Source: Geosiphon pyriformis
Lineage: Eukaryota; Glomeromycota; Glomeromycetes; Archaeosporales; Geosiphonaceae
Direction: 5' to 3'
Assembly: GCA_016748015.1 (NCBI GenBank)
Contig: JAAOMT010000706.1
Coordinates: 172,764 to 236,763 of the forward strand
DNA: 64,000 bases
Shown here: positions 38,866-50,608 of the stretch, in pieces
Layout: every line of letters begins with the position of its first letter
Position numbering within the stretch: the first letter of the stretch is position 1
The notes under the pieces: model-generated
What the model was told of the DNA's origin: nothing
Seen by the model: only the letters and a program-made list of their open reading frames with translations
The model's database searches: none
Position numbers and translations under genes: made by a program

Positions 38866-39608
38866 TTAGTCTACTACCATAGTCGTGGTGATTCTTTTCT
38901 TAGCAATGGTGCCTGAAAAATGTGTAAGTGATATAAGTTTTTGGGATTCAATAATTTCCAAGGTGAAGTCAGATAGTTGTAATACAAATATTAATCGGTA
39001 AGAATTAGCGCTTACCCTCACGGAATGCGTTTTTAAAGCGACGGGGCAAATGTCTCAAGTATCGCATGCGACCAGTCCCAGTGGTTTTTCTGCGTTTACC
39101 TTTTTCACTCCAATTATCTAAAGTTTTTTTTGATATGCCAACCACAGGCTTAGAAATGAAAGTCAGATATTCACTAGCAATAAAAAAATCATGGGAAATA
39201 CAAACAGCTCCTGGTTTTTGCTGAAGGATACCCGCATTGGGCACACGTTTTCTTTTGATTGTGAAAGGCACGCCTGCCACAACGGCGGCACAAAGTATGG
39301 GTTTTTGTGTGGCGTTTACCGAAACTTGAGGTGCCCTTCGTCTATGAGGGTTGACCAAAGTAAATTAGAAATTTTTTCGGCATTTTAATTTTGAAGACCG
39401 AAGAGTTTTGATGTGTTAAACATCAGAAAAATGAAAAACTGCTTTTTCCATAATCTAATCAAACAAAATTTAGAATGAGAACTTCTCATTTTTTTGGCCA
39501 ACAAGCCCAAAAAAACCAAGATTCTGTTTATTTTGACTTTCGAGTAACAAATTTAAACTGATGGATAGAGAAACAATGGATATTAGGACAAAAGGAAGCA
39601 CATACCAT
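38866..39608 (-). CDS. RPL37: 60S ribosomal protein eL37 (4 exons, 95 aa)
   Basis: Exons on the minus strand: 39606-39608 (ATG only), 39206-39341, 39016-39117 and 38866-38912; introns begin GTATGT, GTTTGT and GTAAGC and end in TAG/CAG. The spliced protein starts [19 protein letters not shown] and has the eL37 zinc ribbon with Cys19, Cys22, Cys34 and Cys37, followed by [20 protein letters not shown] and [10 protein letters not shown]. Length 95 matches the family. Structural protein of the large ribosomal subunit that binds rRNA through its basic surface. An alternative in-frame ATG at about 39388 within intron 1 was rejected because no donor follows it. Confidence 0.95.
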
Positions 39609-40435
39609 GATGTTTCAAAGGAGGCCTTGTGTAGAAGAATGCTTTTTTAAAATCCACATATCAGCAGAATTCGTTTATTGGGCCTGTTTATAGACCCTAA
39701 ATTTATTTTTGTTACACTAGATCAAATATTCACCCCCAATTAGAGCAATGTTCTATATGTCAATTTTGGATAATGGTATTCGCTGCTAAAAAATTTGGGG
39801 TACACCTCTTTAATGTATTAAAAAGAAAAAAAAAGCATGATAACAAAATTTTTTCAGCTATAAAAATTTGAACCAAAATAAAAGTAACACATGTTAATAA
39901 ATTAAACCATTCTCTAAGGTTTAAACCAACCTAAATATTTATTTTTTTATTAAAATAATAATTATTTAAACAATAGTATATAAAAACAATAAAATAGTTA
40001 TTAATAAGTTAAAGACTAACAAAACTAAAATTCATATTTTGTTGTTGTTAATAAGTTTAATTATAAATCAAATTTAAGATAATTAAATAATTGATGACTA
40101 TATTAAGCTAAATTATTATTATTTTATTATTTTTTGGTTTTGTTAAATGTTTTAATAACTACTAATTTGAAACATATTATTAAAATTAAAATTAAAAATA
40201 ATTGTTGATAATTAATATTTTTTCTATATTAAAATGTTTAAAATTTTTGTTATAAACATTAAAATATTAATTAATAACTTTAAATAAATAATTATTAAAC
40301 TAAGTAATAATTATATATTTTTATTTATCTAATAATAAAATAATAATTTTTTTTTTGTATTTTTATAATTATAATCAAAACAAAAAATAAAAAGTTGTAA
40401 TTTTTTTATTTTTTAAAACATTTAATAATATTTTT
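39609..40435. other. AT-rich intergenic region
   Basis: The first 200 bp should hold the eL37 promoter. Beyond about 39830 the sequence is AT-rich with no supported gene. A short minus-strand frame at 40375-40593 is antisense to LINE F and is not a gene. Confidence 0.5.
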
Positions 40436-40442
40436 ATTAATA

Positions 40443-41515
40443 TTCCTGCCAAGCAGGAAGATGTTGTTTGTTGGCACATAAAGTCTAAAAATATGGTTTC
40501 TATTGTTACAAAAACAAAGTTAAGGCCTAATACAAGACCATAAATCATGAACAGATTTGATAAAATGAGAATATTCTCTTTTGGTTTGGACAAAAAATTT
40601 CTTGGTACTGGGATGGCAATTATTTTGAATGATTCTTTTACATATCATGTTGCAAAGATTGAGGAAGTTTTTGGTTATCTTATTTCTATTAAACTTCTTT
40701 TTAAGGGCAAGCTGTCAGTAACAATCTTAGATCTGTATACTAGAGCTTCTGTTGAGACCAGATTTGGTCAGTCCTTTGTAATCAATTTTTTTATTGCTAA
40801 GACTGTTAATTCCTTTACATTTGTAGTACTGAGTAAAAATTTCAATAAGAATGAGTCTAGAAAAAGTGCAAGTTTTAAGTTTTGCTTAGAGTTGGGTTTG
40901 GTTAATGCTTTTAATGGACATTCACTGGTTAATGCTCCTACTTGGGACAACTCAAGAGGTGTCATGAAAGTTATTAATTATATTTTTGTGAGTAAGAGTT
41001 TGTCATCTGCAGTGGCTGGTTACAAGGTCATTTCTGCTTTGAATTTCTTTAATACTGATCATAATGCTATTGTGGTGTTTATTGGTTTGGGTGGGCTCTT
41101 AAATATTTAGTTAAATAACTTACAAAAACAGGCTAACAGGGATTGTTGGAAGTTTAAAATCAAAGATGCAAATAATGCAAAGTGGTTACATTATAAGGAT
41201 TGTTTCTCTGCCAGACTTTTGGGAGTAAAAAATAAATTTTTTGCTGCTGTTGCATATAATAATTTGGACTCTATGTGGTTGGTACTAGAAGAGATAATGG
41301 TGGAATCTGCAGATGAAATTTTCTCTAAACATTGGTTCAGTAAATTTTAGTGTTCAAAAAATAAACAGTTCTCTAAATCTTTGGGGCTTGAGTTGCTGGT
41401 TGCAAAAATTGTCAAAAGATTAAATTTGGCCAACATCCTTGGTTTCAATAATCTTGTGAAAAGGTGGTCAACATTAGATGCTAATAAGACTCTCATTGTT
41501 ACTTGCATGGTTTAA
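40443..41515 (+). pseudogene. LINE F APE endonuclease
   Basis: The open frame 40547-41110 carries most of the domain: FSFGLDKKFLGTGMAIIL, then SKNFNKNESRK (family GGDFNEDG: catalytic Asp and Glu both changed to Asn and Lys), WDNSRGVMKVINYIFVS and FFNTDHNAIVV (the terminal DH box kept). The ETK box reads TKTKL. A stop (TAG) at 41110 ends the frame. Inactive. Confidence 0.85.
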
Positions 41516-43560
41516 AACAGCACAAAACAGATGAATATTCTCAAATATTTATCTCTTGTTAAAAAAAAATATAAGAAATCCAAGATGTATGAGTCAAAAT
41601 TGGTTGAGAAGGCATCAATCAAGAATGCAATTGAAAAATGCATGGAGAAGTTTTGTCTAAACAAAGATGGCATAATTAGAAGTGTTTTGGATTATCCATT
41701 TTACAAGGTGGTATTGGACCACTTGGTGATAAATGATGAGTTGGTTTTGGAACCAGAAAAAGTAAAATCAGGTGTAGATAAAATCATGAAGAGTTGGATG
41801 AGAAAATATGCAGTGCTTCCGATGTTGTTTAATCTGTGGGCTTACCAGTATGTACTATTGGGCTATGTTAGGGATAATGTCTTCTTTGGTGTGATGTGTG
41901 CAATTAACATAAGTGAATTGGTCCTGGTCATTGGTAGTCTGCCTGATGACAAGACAGCTGGCCTGTCAGGCATTCCCAATAAATTATAAAAGCATAGTAG
42001 TAAGGAGATTTTAAAATATTTATTGGTGCTGTTGAATGTGTGTTTGACTATTGGTAGTGTGTCTACTTTGTGAAAGAAAGCATGGGTTTCAATGATTTCT
42101 AAGCCATATGACTGGGATGACATTCTTACAAACACTTGACCAATAGCATTGATTGAAACTGCTAGAAAAATTCTGTCTAAGATTCTGTCTGATTATATCT
42201 CATTGGCATATAACAAGTTCAATGTTCTTCAGGGCGACTTTTTGGTGCTAAAGAGTACGTCCACATAGTCTCTGGTGTTTGCCATCGGGTCAATAATTGA
42301 GGATGCTTTTGAGAAGAATAGAGAAATCTGGTTGGTTCTGTAGAACATGCAGAAAGCATATAATTCTGTTGAGTGGCATTACCTAAAAGCTAGCTTGTGG
42401 CATATTAAAATGTGTAGCAGATTTATTGAGTTCTTTGGGAATATACATGAGGATAGAATCAATAGAGTTATGACTGATTTTGGTCTGTTGGATAACTACA
42501 GAGTCCATAATAAGTTGAATCAAGGTAAGGTCTTCTCACCCCTTTTGTGGAGAATCTTTTACAATTCACTCTTGTGTGAGGTTAAATGACATAAGCAATT
42601 GTGTAGGTACAAGATCAATACTAAATTTGTTTTTAAGACAGGTAGAATTGAGAGTGGTAGTGGAATGACATCTTATTTTGCGGCTGGCGCATTTGTTGAT
42701 AATACTATTTGGGTTGGAAATTGTCAGGTCTCTATTCAGTATGCTTTGAACATTGCTAGTGAGTTTTTTGTGATTAATAATATTTTTATCAACAGTAAAA
42801 AGACAGTAGCTATTCCCATCAAACAGGGTGTTAGAGTAGCTTCTTTGAGTATTTGTGGACAGCCAATTTCAATAGCCAAAAAAGATGAGACACATCATTA
42901 CTTAGGAATCTTTTTGTCTACAAAGGGATTATCCAAGTCTAGTGTCACCAAAGCCCATTCTGACATTCATTTCTTCACCAATGTTTTGCTCAAGAAGGCT
43001 GTTATGGATAAGCAGTTCTCATATTTGGTTTTGGCTGTCTTGCAGCCTATAATTGGCTACCAAACTCAGTTTAGTTTTGTTTCGTTAAATGTTTGTCACA
43101 AATAGGACATTATAATTAGGAAGGGTCTCAAGTTTAAAGCATATTTATTGCATAACCTTCTTAATGAAGCTTTGTACTACCCATTTTTGTATGATTTAAA
43201 GTCGTTTGGACAAGTTCAGGCTGAGAATAAATTGGCTGCTGTGATCTCATTTTTTAATGTTCATAAAATTCTTGGTTGTTTGTTTTATCATTGGTTCTTG
43301 GATTTACAAGTTTTAGGTTGAGCTCTTTTGAATCCTTTGCAGTTTTCTGTTAGATTGCATGTTAGCCCAGTGAACAATTTTTTGGCTGGTGTAATTAGAA
43401 TTTTTTTGGACAATGAGTTATCTCTGGTAAATAAATTACCTAGTGTCTTCTATGATTCTGGTGTTTTTCCGATGTCTTTGGTTTTAGAGAAATCTGTATT
43501 CTTTGATTTTGTTTGTTCATTAAAGCATTTTGGGATCACTTTTGGTAACTGATTGTATGA
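41516..43560 (+). pseudogene. LINE F reverse transcriptase
   Basis: Frames 41531-41989, 42347-42589, 42599-43105 and 43328-43552. Boxes: DDKTAGLSGIPNKL, MQKAYNSVEWHYLKASL, LNQGKVFSPLLWRIFYNSLL, and GAFVDNTIWVG where the catalytic FVDD has become FVDN. In-frame stops commonly sit at Trp or Gln codons. The sequence continues into the RNase H region. Confidence 0.85.
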
Positions 43561-45082
43561 TAAGAAAGGGAAAGTAATAGATTGGAAAACTTTCTGCCAT
43601 TAGAAGAAATTGGATCCTAGGGACCTCATGCCTCATTGGTTTGTGCTCACTTCTAAATTTTTGAATGATAAGAGTTTCATCAAATCTGTTTTGGTAGGTT
43701 CTTCTTCTCTTTTGCCTGGTTTGTGTGTTTTAGATTCCAAAAAATTTTTGGATATTTAGAATGGCTTGCATGAAATCTGGTCTGGTAATTTTGAAGTCTA
43801 TACAAATGGTTTGTTAAAAAATGCTGGTTCTGCTGGAATTATGAGTGGAGCAGCTGCATACTTTTTGGTTTTGAACATGGGTGTTGGTATTGGGGTTTAG
43901 GACCTTCTTTCTTCTACAATAGCTGAATTATAAGCAGTTGCCTTGGCTTTGGAGTGTGTTCCATCCTCTTGTAATATGGATGTGTATCTTAATAATTAAG
44001 TTGCTATTGATGCATGTGTGTTTGAGATGGTTCTTGTCTTTCCTGACTTTTATAATCACTGCTGGATGGAAAGGAGACATATTTTCAATTTGGTCTGAGA
44101 TAAAAATCTTACTGTACATTGAATTAAGGTCAAGGGTCATTTTGGGATGGCCAGTAATATAAAGACTAATACTTTGGCCAATGAAGCAGCAGGCTCTCCT
44201 GTTTTTTTGTCCGTGGGCATGCAGAAATGATTTTTGATGGCTAAAAGCTTGGTTGTGTCTGGCAATACTTGTTACTTTGTTTAGAATATGTTTAGGTTTG
44301 TTTGTAGAGCTCATTGGAAAGTGGGTCCTGGTTACAATGTGATTTCAAGAGTGTTAGTTGGTAATGTGGATTGGGTCATCACCTCAAGGGTGTGGCACTC
44401 TGATTTACACATGCTTGCAGAGTTCACTAGTCAAAAGTCAGCCACTTTGTACATGTATATAATAAAAGCTGTGCATCATAAGCTGCCTGTTGCTGTCCAT
44501 AAAAGGCTTTATGATAAGAAGTATTCTGGTGTGCTTTGTTTGTTGTGTAGTGAGATGGAATTGTCAAATTATGTCTTTACTTGTGCTCGGGATGTTGACA
44601 TTTGAAGGGAGGTTTTGTCTGAGGCTTTTGCTTTCTGGGCTTTCTTGGTCAATATTCATTGCTTGTTTTTGTCTGTTGTTTCTTGGGTGCTTGATCTTTG
44701 TCAATCAGATGTTGGCTTGTACTTGGTAATATATAAAGGTTTTGTGCTAAAGAATTAGTGTGAGGAAACTATTGAGGTTTTTGATGAGAAAGAAAAAGCT
44801 GTTAGCTTTGTTGTTAATTTGGTTGAGAAGTTGGTCAAGCTGCATTGTTTTAAAGTATAGTTGATGAGATCTGAGTTCAGAGTGCATATGGAAAAGACTG
44901 GTTTGGTTGGTGATGGTGGTGTGTTGTCAAGTCTTTTATGTTGTGTAAATTCTGTGTTGTCAGATGGTATGATCAGATTTCTTGGTATGTTAGAATCTTT
45001 TGCTGTTAGCTTTGGTTATTGCAGGCCTTGTTTTTTCTTTTCTGGTTTGGATGGTAGTCTCCATGTTAATATAGGTATGTAG
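43561..45082 (+). pseudogene. LINE F RNase H, zinc finger and C-terminal domain
   Basis: RNase H boxes at about 43790-44160 are broken (YTNGL in place of YTDGS). Frame 44288-44605 carries the CLLCSEMELSNYVFTC finger remnant (His changed to Tyr). Frame 44861-45082 holds the C-terminal domain ending FFFSGLDGSLHVNIGM. Same order as LINE A. Confidence 0.8.
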
Positions 45083-45218
45083 TGTTGCCTTGTTTGGCCC
45101 GAGTGACTAGCCACATGTAAAAAATGCGTAAATTACATTTAGTTTGAGTCACTTAGTTTGGTTCTATGTATTAGATAGCAGTTGGGCTTCACTCATTAAA
45201 TGTACTAATAAAAAAAAA

Positions 45219-46250
45219 TATATTAATAAAGTATTTACAATTATAAAAACTATTTAATAATATTTTATAAAAATATTTTTTTTAAATAAAATAATTAAAA
45301 TTCAGTTTTTTATTAATTTTAAAACATTTTTTTGGCTTTAAATAAAAGTTTTTTTATTCAAAATTTTTTTAAGCAATAATTTAAAGCCAATTTTAATATT
45401 TTTATTTGGTCAAATAAACAGAACTTATAAACTTAATCAGAAATACAGCTTCCAAAGATTTTTACAATGCAAATTCCATATAAAAAAGCTTTATATTGTT
45501 CTTTAATACTAATTTTACATTCAAAAAACCATGTATAGACTAAAAACAGTTTTAACATAAGCCAATTTGATTTTGAAAGTGACATTAAACACCAAAGTAA
45601 AAGCTATTTATCTAATAAACTTTTAATAACTAGTAATAGTTTTTTAAGTATCATTAGTGACAACACTAAAAATCAAAAAAGAAATTGAATCAGTTTTTAT
45701 CTGATTAACTCAATTTTTAAGAACAGATAATCTAATAAAAAACTGTTATTTTACTTTTAAAACTGGCAATAATTTGCTAAAAGATATCATATTTAATAAT
45801 ATAGCTAGTAATTAATTTTAGCTTATCTTAGATAATAAATTAGATAATATAATAAAAATTTTAAATAAAATCTTATTAAAAACCAAAAAAAAATTCAGTA
45901 TAATAATAGTAAAAACAAGTGACTGTTTCTACTTTTAAAAAGAATAAAAACAACATTAAAACTAATCTAAATGTGTCTCTTTAAAAGAACTTTAACTAAT
46001 AAAAAACCAGCCAAAAATAAAAAAAATGTTTTTGTAATTACCAAAGACAAATTTTCATTATTTTTAGCCAAAAAAAAACTTTTAAACCATTTTGTCTAGC
46101 TGTTTCTATAATAAAAAAAACTTTTTGGTTGAAACTTTATAAGATACTAAAGAAAAGATACCAATTATAGCTTTTTTATTCTTTGTTTTAATTGTGGTCA
46201 TAAAATTAAAAAGACAAAAAATCATTTTTATTATATGATTTTTTGTTGTT
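45219..46250. other. AT-rich, heavily decayed repeat sequence
   Basis: No reading frame, LTR or array could be supported. Scattered Lys/Asn/Ile-rich short frames suggest eroded retroelement coding sequence (inference). Confidence 0.4.
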
Positions 46251-46482
46251 AATTTTATTGTTAGTAAAAACTAATAAATTTTTAATAAGTTAATTTATCT
46301 TTTAAAATATTTTTCTATATTTTGAATTATATATATTATTAGACTTATAATAAAATAACCATTTTTAATCCAAACTTAAAAGTATTAATAGTTATTAAAA
46401 TTTATAATTAATTAATTTTAAAATGTTAATTTCAATTTAATAATTTTACAATAATAATAATTAAAATTTTTGGGTTTTTAAT

Positions 46483-46491
46483 ATAAGTTTT
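46483..46491. repeat. Target-site duplication of LINE K (left)
   Basis: ATAAGTTTT, repeated at 46894-46902. Part of the T run may belong to the LINE tail. Confidence 0.6.
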
Positions 46492-46893
46492 TTTTTTATT
46501 GCAAGTTTAACAAGTACAGTCCAACCACTATCTAAGTACATAAAATCAAAAGAGATTTCAAATTAAATGTGGCTTATGCTTTTTCTACACATGATTGGAC
46601 ACTCGGCCCAATCAAGACAGCACTATGCACATACAGGAACCGTTAAAGGTATACTATTCAAAAAACCAAAGTCTAGCCTAGTGAGGCAAGAACACAAACT
46701 GAAACACATATGAATACCCAGCCTAAAACCAAAGTCATGGATGACACCAGCATCCCACAATCCTAGCAAACTAACAATTAATGGCATGGCTGATCTGTTA
46801 TGTGACAAAAAATTGTGCTTTTCATAGAAGGCTCTTAATTTAACAGCAGGCATCCAGATATCAAATTTGTGACTTTCAGCAAGATTACAAACC
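46492..46893 (-). mobile_element. LINE K: short 5'-truncated LINE
   Basis: A 0.4-kb minus-strand LINE 3' end with poly(T), the 3' signature AGTACAGTCCAACCACTATC, and a 90-codon open frame (46623-46895, MVCNLAESHKFDIWMPAVKL...) for the polyprotein C-terminus. Same subfamily as LINE E but much better preserved. Inserted into R copy 3. Confidence 0.82.
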
Positions 46894-46902
46894 ATAAGTT
46901 TT
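46894..46902. repeat. Target-site duplication of LINE K (right)
   Basis: ATAAGTTTT, matches 46483-46491. Confidence 0.6.
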
Positions 46903-47050
46903 ATTTGAATTAATTTGTAATAGTTTTTAAATTAAATTTAAATCTAAGAAAAAAAATTTTAATTAAAATATATTTTTTTTTAAAAAAAAAGCTTTTTTTA
47001 TATATAACTTATTATAGTATTATTTTATCATTTAGCATTTTTTTTCTAAT

Positions 47051-47165
47051 ATTTTAGTAAACTAAAAATATTTTTTATTAAACTACAAGTTATTTTTGCA
47101 AATTATTAATTATTTTAGTAAATTATTAAATATTTTGTTAAATTATTAAATGTTTTAAAAAATTC
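47051..47165 (+). repeat. 20-bp phased array (R copy 3)
   Basis: Six decayed units of ATTTTAGTAAACTA type with about 20-bp spacing (47051, about 47072, 47092, 47112, 47132, 47152). Confidence 0.75.
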
Positions 47166-47490
47166 TTATATATTATATAAATTTAAAATATTACATGAAT
47201 TAATTATTATAATTTATTTACATTTGTGTTTTGTATAAATTAAGTTATTAATTAAATAATAATTTAAATAATTTGATAAAATAATAATTAATGTTATTAT
47301 TATACTAATAATTTTAATTAATGATTTAAATTTTTATTAATAATATAATTTTTTTTTAAAAATTAAATTTTATTAAAGTTTAAGTACTGTTTATAATTTT
47401 CAAATAGTAATTTAAATTATTGTTTGAAAATTGTTAAAATTTCAGTTTTATAAGCTTTTTAATATATTAAATTTTTAAAAATTGTAATTT

Positions 47491-49651
47491 TAGATTTTTA
47501 ATTAATAAGATTTAAATATTACTTAACATAATATATTAAACTAAGTGATTTAAATTAAATATGAATTATGTACTTTTTACATATAATTAGTCACTTAGGC
47601 CAATTAGAATAATATTACAAATCTATTTTAACAAAAATATTATAATTAATTTTAGAATAAAAAGCACAAAAACATATAAGCCAAAACTAATATCATGTGT
47701 TTTTACAATTTCAAACAATGTAATAATATTATTAAAAAGCAAAAACATTAAATTATAGATTATTGAAAACACAAAATCATTATAAAAAAACAAACCACTT
47801 TTTTTTAAAACTATCTTATACTTAAATCTTACCAACCATATTTTTTCATAATAAATTATTTTTAAATTATGCACAAAATTAATAATTTTTTTAACAGCAA
47901 TCTGAATACTACTAAAAATAAACAGAGTTTTCAAATACTATTTTTTAAATATGCTATTTTTGCATAAAGCAGTATAAATTATATTATCAAATATACATAA
48001 AAAAAACAAGTATAAAACACAAGATAACAACAAATTCAAATCTAGCAAAAAACTTATAAAGCCATATGTAATTTAATCAAATTTTTACAAACAACAAAAT
48101 TCATCTTACATGTAAAAAAATAATCGGAAAATGAAATTTTTTCATAATAAAGACACAAAACATTAGTATATTTTTTATTGTACAAGTATTTATAAACAGT
48201 AACAAACAAACAATAATACAAAACTTTTATAAAATATAAATACAAACCAATAATGATTTTATTTGTAAAACCAGAGACCATATATAAGTCAGAATACTAA
48301 ACAGAAATAGTCTAAACCCAATTAATATTTTTTATAATATTTGTATCTATAATACCAAAACTAAATTCAATCTCTTAACAAGTATAATAAACAGTTTTAA
48401 ACACATTACAAATAAAATACCAAGTATTTTTAAATATTATTATACTACCAGCTTTGATAAATCTCTTGTAAATATAAACAAAAAGTATTAAATTTAAGTA
48501 AAAAGCAATAGCAACCAGTTTATTAGCATATTTATTACTCAAAACACTCAAATAATTTTTAACTTTAGACCAAATAATATCAAGATTTTTACTTTTAACA
48601 GAATTTATAATACAATATCTCTTAAGCCAATAACAATTATAAAAGTTTGGCAAAACCATATTTAATTTAGTTAAATAAGTCTTTAAAGCAGCTTATCTAT
48701 TTAAATATATTATAATAACATTAAAAGCAAAAATACACTTAAGTATTAAAATAATTACCTATAATTTTGTTAGCATAAATGAAACTAAATTGACTTTTAA
48801 CTTTATAAAATATCATAATAAATGATTAAAAAACTAACTTAATATTTGTAATTTAGTAATTTGTAATTAAACAAATAATTAAAAACACTATTAGTATTTA
48901 AAAAATTTATTATTACAGCTACTTTATTTTTTTATTTGTACTTGTTTAAAAGTTTTCAAATCATATAACAATAAATAATAAATAGTCTTACTAAAAAAAT
49001 TTTTTAGTAAATTAATTTTTATTTTCAAATTCTTCCTAATCAATATATTTTATTTGTTGAATATATTTTTGAAGACAAAACTAAACTGAATTTTATAATT
49101 AATAATAAGTTGTAATATAGCCAAAACTATATAAAAAACTGCTTGTTTAAAATAGTTTTTTTTAAGACTATATTAACAAAAAACTTAATATTTAAATGAA
49201 CTTTTGTCAAACTAGATTTAAACAAACTTTTTAATAATAAAAAAATATCCAAATATTTATTGAATTTCTTTTTTCATGTTATAAAAATTGGTAAACTACT
49301 TATTAATAATAAAAACTTTCTTGATTTTTTAATTGATAAAAATAATTACTGTTTTTTTATTGTTAATTAAAATATTATTGATTTTAAAAAACTTGTTTGT
49401 AATATTTAGTATATATTAAGTAGTAACCTAATTATTTCTTATTTAAATAGTATTGTTAACAAAAGCACTAACTGCTAAATAAAAAATCAATTCAGTTTGG
49501 CTTTTAACTTTGCCAGTTTAAACAACAAACTTAGTATTAATATAATAGTCACATAAACTTTTATGTTTTTTTATTTTGCATAATAAAAAATCAAAAAAAT
49601 CTTTTTAAAGCAGTAAAAAAAATTTTATAAACTGCTTACATATTTTTATAT
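47491..49651 (-). mobile_element. LINE G: decayed LINE, truncated by GyA-H
   Basis: Minus-strand relic with the 3' UTR signature at 47540-47610, a C-terminal domain (47623-47934, IWLVRFKYKIVLKKSG...), a finger region (48054-48281, YDKKY/LYNKKYTNVLCLYY) and RNase H (48375-48659, WLKRYCIINSVKSKNLDIIWSKVK...). Further RT sequence runs to 49651, where it stops mid-domain at the LTR of GyA-H (equivalent of LINE A about 13530). No functional frame. Confidence 0.82.
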
Positions 49652-49757
49652 TGTTACTTATAGAATATAAGAAGTATATTAGTGTATAAATTAGCCAATC
49701 AAAAATAGATGTAGTAAATATAGAATTTCAAGATTTTCATACAAAGAATTACATAGA

Positions 49758-49788
49758 TTCCAGAATTTCAAGAATTCCAGAATTCCTG
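49758..49788 (+). promoter_or_regulatory. Clustered TTCnnGAA motifs (heat-shock-element-like) in GyA U3
   Basis: Three consecutive TTCnnGAA palindromes (TTCCAGAA, TTCAAGAA, TTCCAGAA) in 31 bp, about 35 bp upstream of a TATA-like box. TTCnnGAA is the inverted pair bound by heat-shock factors. Spacing between the pairs is not the perfect continuous 5-bp register, so HSF binding is inference. Similar clusters lie at 3484-3499, 10221-10320 and 54523-54549. Confidence 0.5.
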
Positions 49789-49821
49789 GTGTAAAAAATT
49801 AAGGAATTAAAAAATTTCAAT

Positions 49822-49834
49822 TATGTATATATAG
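49822..49834 (+). promoter_or_regulatory. TATA-like box of the GyA LTR
   Basis: TATGTATATATAG, retained in the other LTR copies (3411-3425, 7378-7391, 54470-54483 region on the opposite strand). Placed where a U3 promoter is expected. Confidence 0.6.
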
Positions 49835-50471
49835 CAGTAGTATTAGAAATAGAAAAGACAAATCTTTTAGTTTAGATTTGATCTAAGCAATTTTCCAAAT
49901 CACAAATATTAATAAATAACTATTTTCTATTTTAATCTACTTTCCACTATTAATACTTCATGTTGATAGTAACCTATATGTGACCACATTGGAACAATAA
50001 CTCTTAATTATGACTATTAACAGAATATTAATTTAATTGCCTTGGCTTATTTTTCTTTGTTGTCTTTTCTTTCTTTTATTTTTTCTCTTTTATTGTTATA
50101 TACTAATTGATTAAGGATTAAGCACTAAGTTACTGACATCAGAGTATAGTACTGGTAAAAGACCCAGGAATAAAAGTAGACACTTAATTTGAGGATAGCT
50201 TACCAGAAGATTGCTGGCCACTATGTCAAGAAAAGAATTAACAGAATTGCAATTCTGGGAAGTGACAGACAACAAACCACCTTAACCCAAGGGTTAACAT
50301 AGAAGCATCACTAAAGGAAAGACACACTTGAATCTCTGTTTATTATATAAAGGACTCAACCAAAACCTTTAGATATGGAAATCTTCAGATATTACCAATA
50401 TAATTTAGTTATTAAGCACCAAGTTATAAATTTGTTATTTGATTTCAGACCCCAAATAATTACCTGTAACA

Positions 50472-50490
50472 TTTGGTGCTCCCTGTGAGA
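50472..50490 (+). other. Primer-binding site of GyA-H
   Basis: TTTGGTGCTCCCTGTGAG directly after the LTR. TGGTGC is complementary to a tRNA 3' end GCACCA. The exact tRNA was not identified. Confidence 0.65.
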
Positions 50491-50608
50491 TATAATTCTA
50501 CAGAAAACTAGCACCAACAATAATCATCCAAACATAACAGAATCAGAAAGAATAGAGACAAACCATTTAGAATTCACCAAATCTTTATTTCAGTACTACT
50601 GTTAATAC

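Larger units (their letters stand above)
40436..45218 (+). mobile_element. LINE F: 5'-truncated LINE (endonuclease to poly(A))
   Basis: A plus-strand relative of LINE A, starting at the endonuclease N-terminus (IPAKQED) and running through RT, RNase H and the C-terminal domain to the shared 3' UTR (GGCCCGAGTGACTAGCC at 45099-45115) and an A-rich tail at 45210-45218. ORF1 is absent, so it is 5'-truncated. Preservation is intermediate between LINE A and LINE B. Flanking duplications could not be fixed because both flanks are AT-rich. Confidence 0.9.
46251..47490 (-). repeat. Repeat R, copy 3 (interrupted by LINE K)
   Basis: Aligns with 62960-63720. 46360-46480 matches 62960-63080 and 46960-47480 matches 63150-63700, including the phased array at 47051-47165. 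LINE K is inserted at 46492. The right end is cut by LINE G. Confidence 0.7.
49652..50471 (+). repeat. 5' LTR of GyA-H
   Basis: 820 bp from TGTTACTTATAG to ACCTGTAACA; defines the GyA LTR. It carries TTCnnGAA motifs at 49758-49788 and a TATA-like box at 49822-49834. The same LTR occurs at 2839, 6799, 9630 and 53845. Confidence 0.88.

Noticed and set aside
39191-39388. Plus-strand frame opposite eL37
   Set aside because: Antisense shadow of eL37 exon 2 and its introns.
40430-45230. Target-site duplication for LINE F
   Set aside because: Only short ATTAATA-type matches in AT-rich flanks, not above chance.
46150-46250. Zinc-knuckle-like stretch CFNCGHK on the plus strand
   Set aside because: Spacing does not fit CCHC and no neighbouring frame supports a gag or ORF1 protein.
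45219-46250. Attempt to assign this block to LINE ORF1 or gypsy gag
   Set aside because: No stretch aligned convincingly to LINE A, GyA or GyB in either strand by eye.
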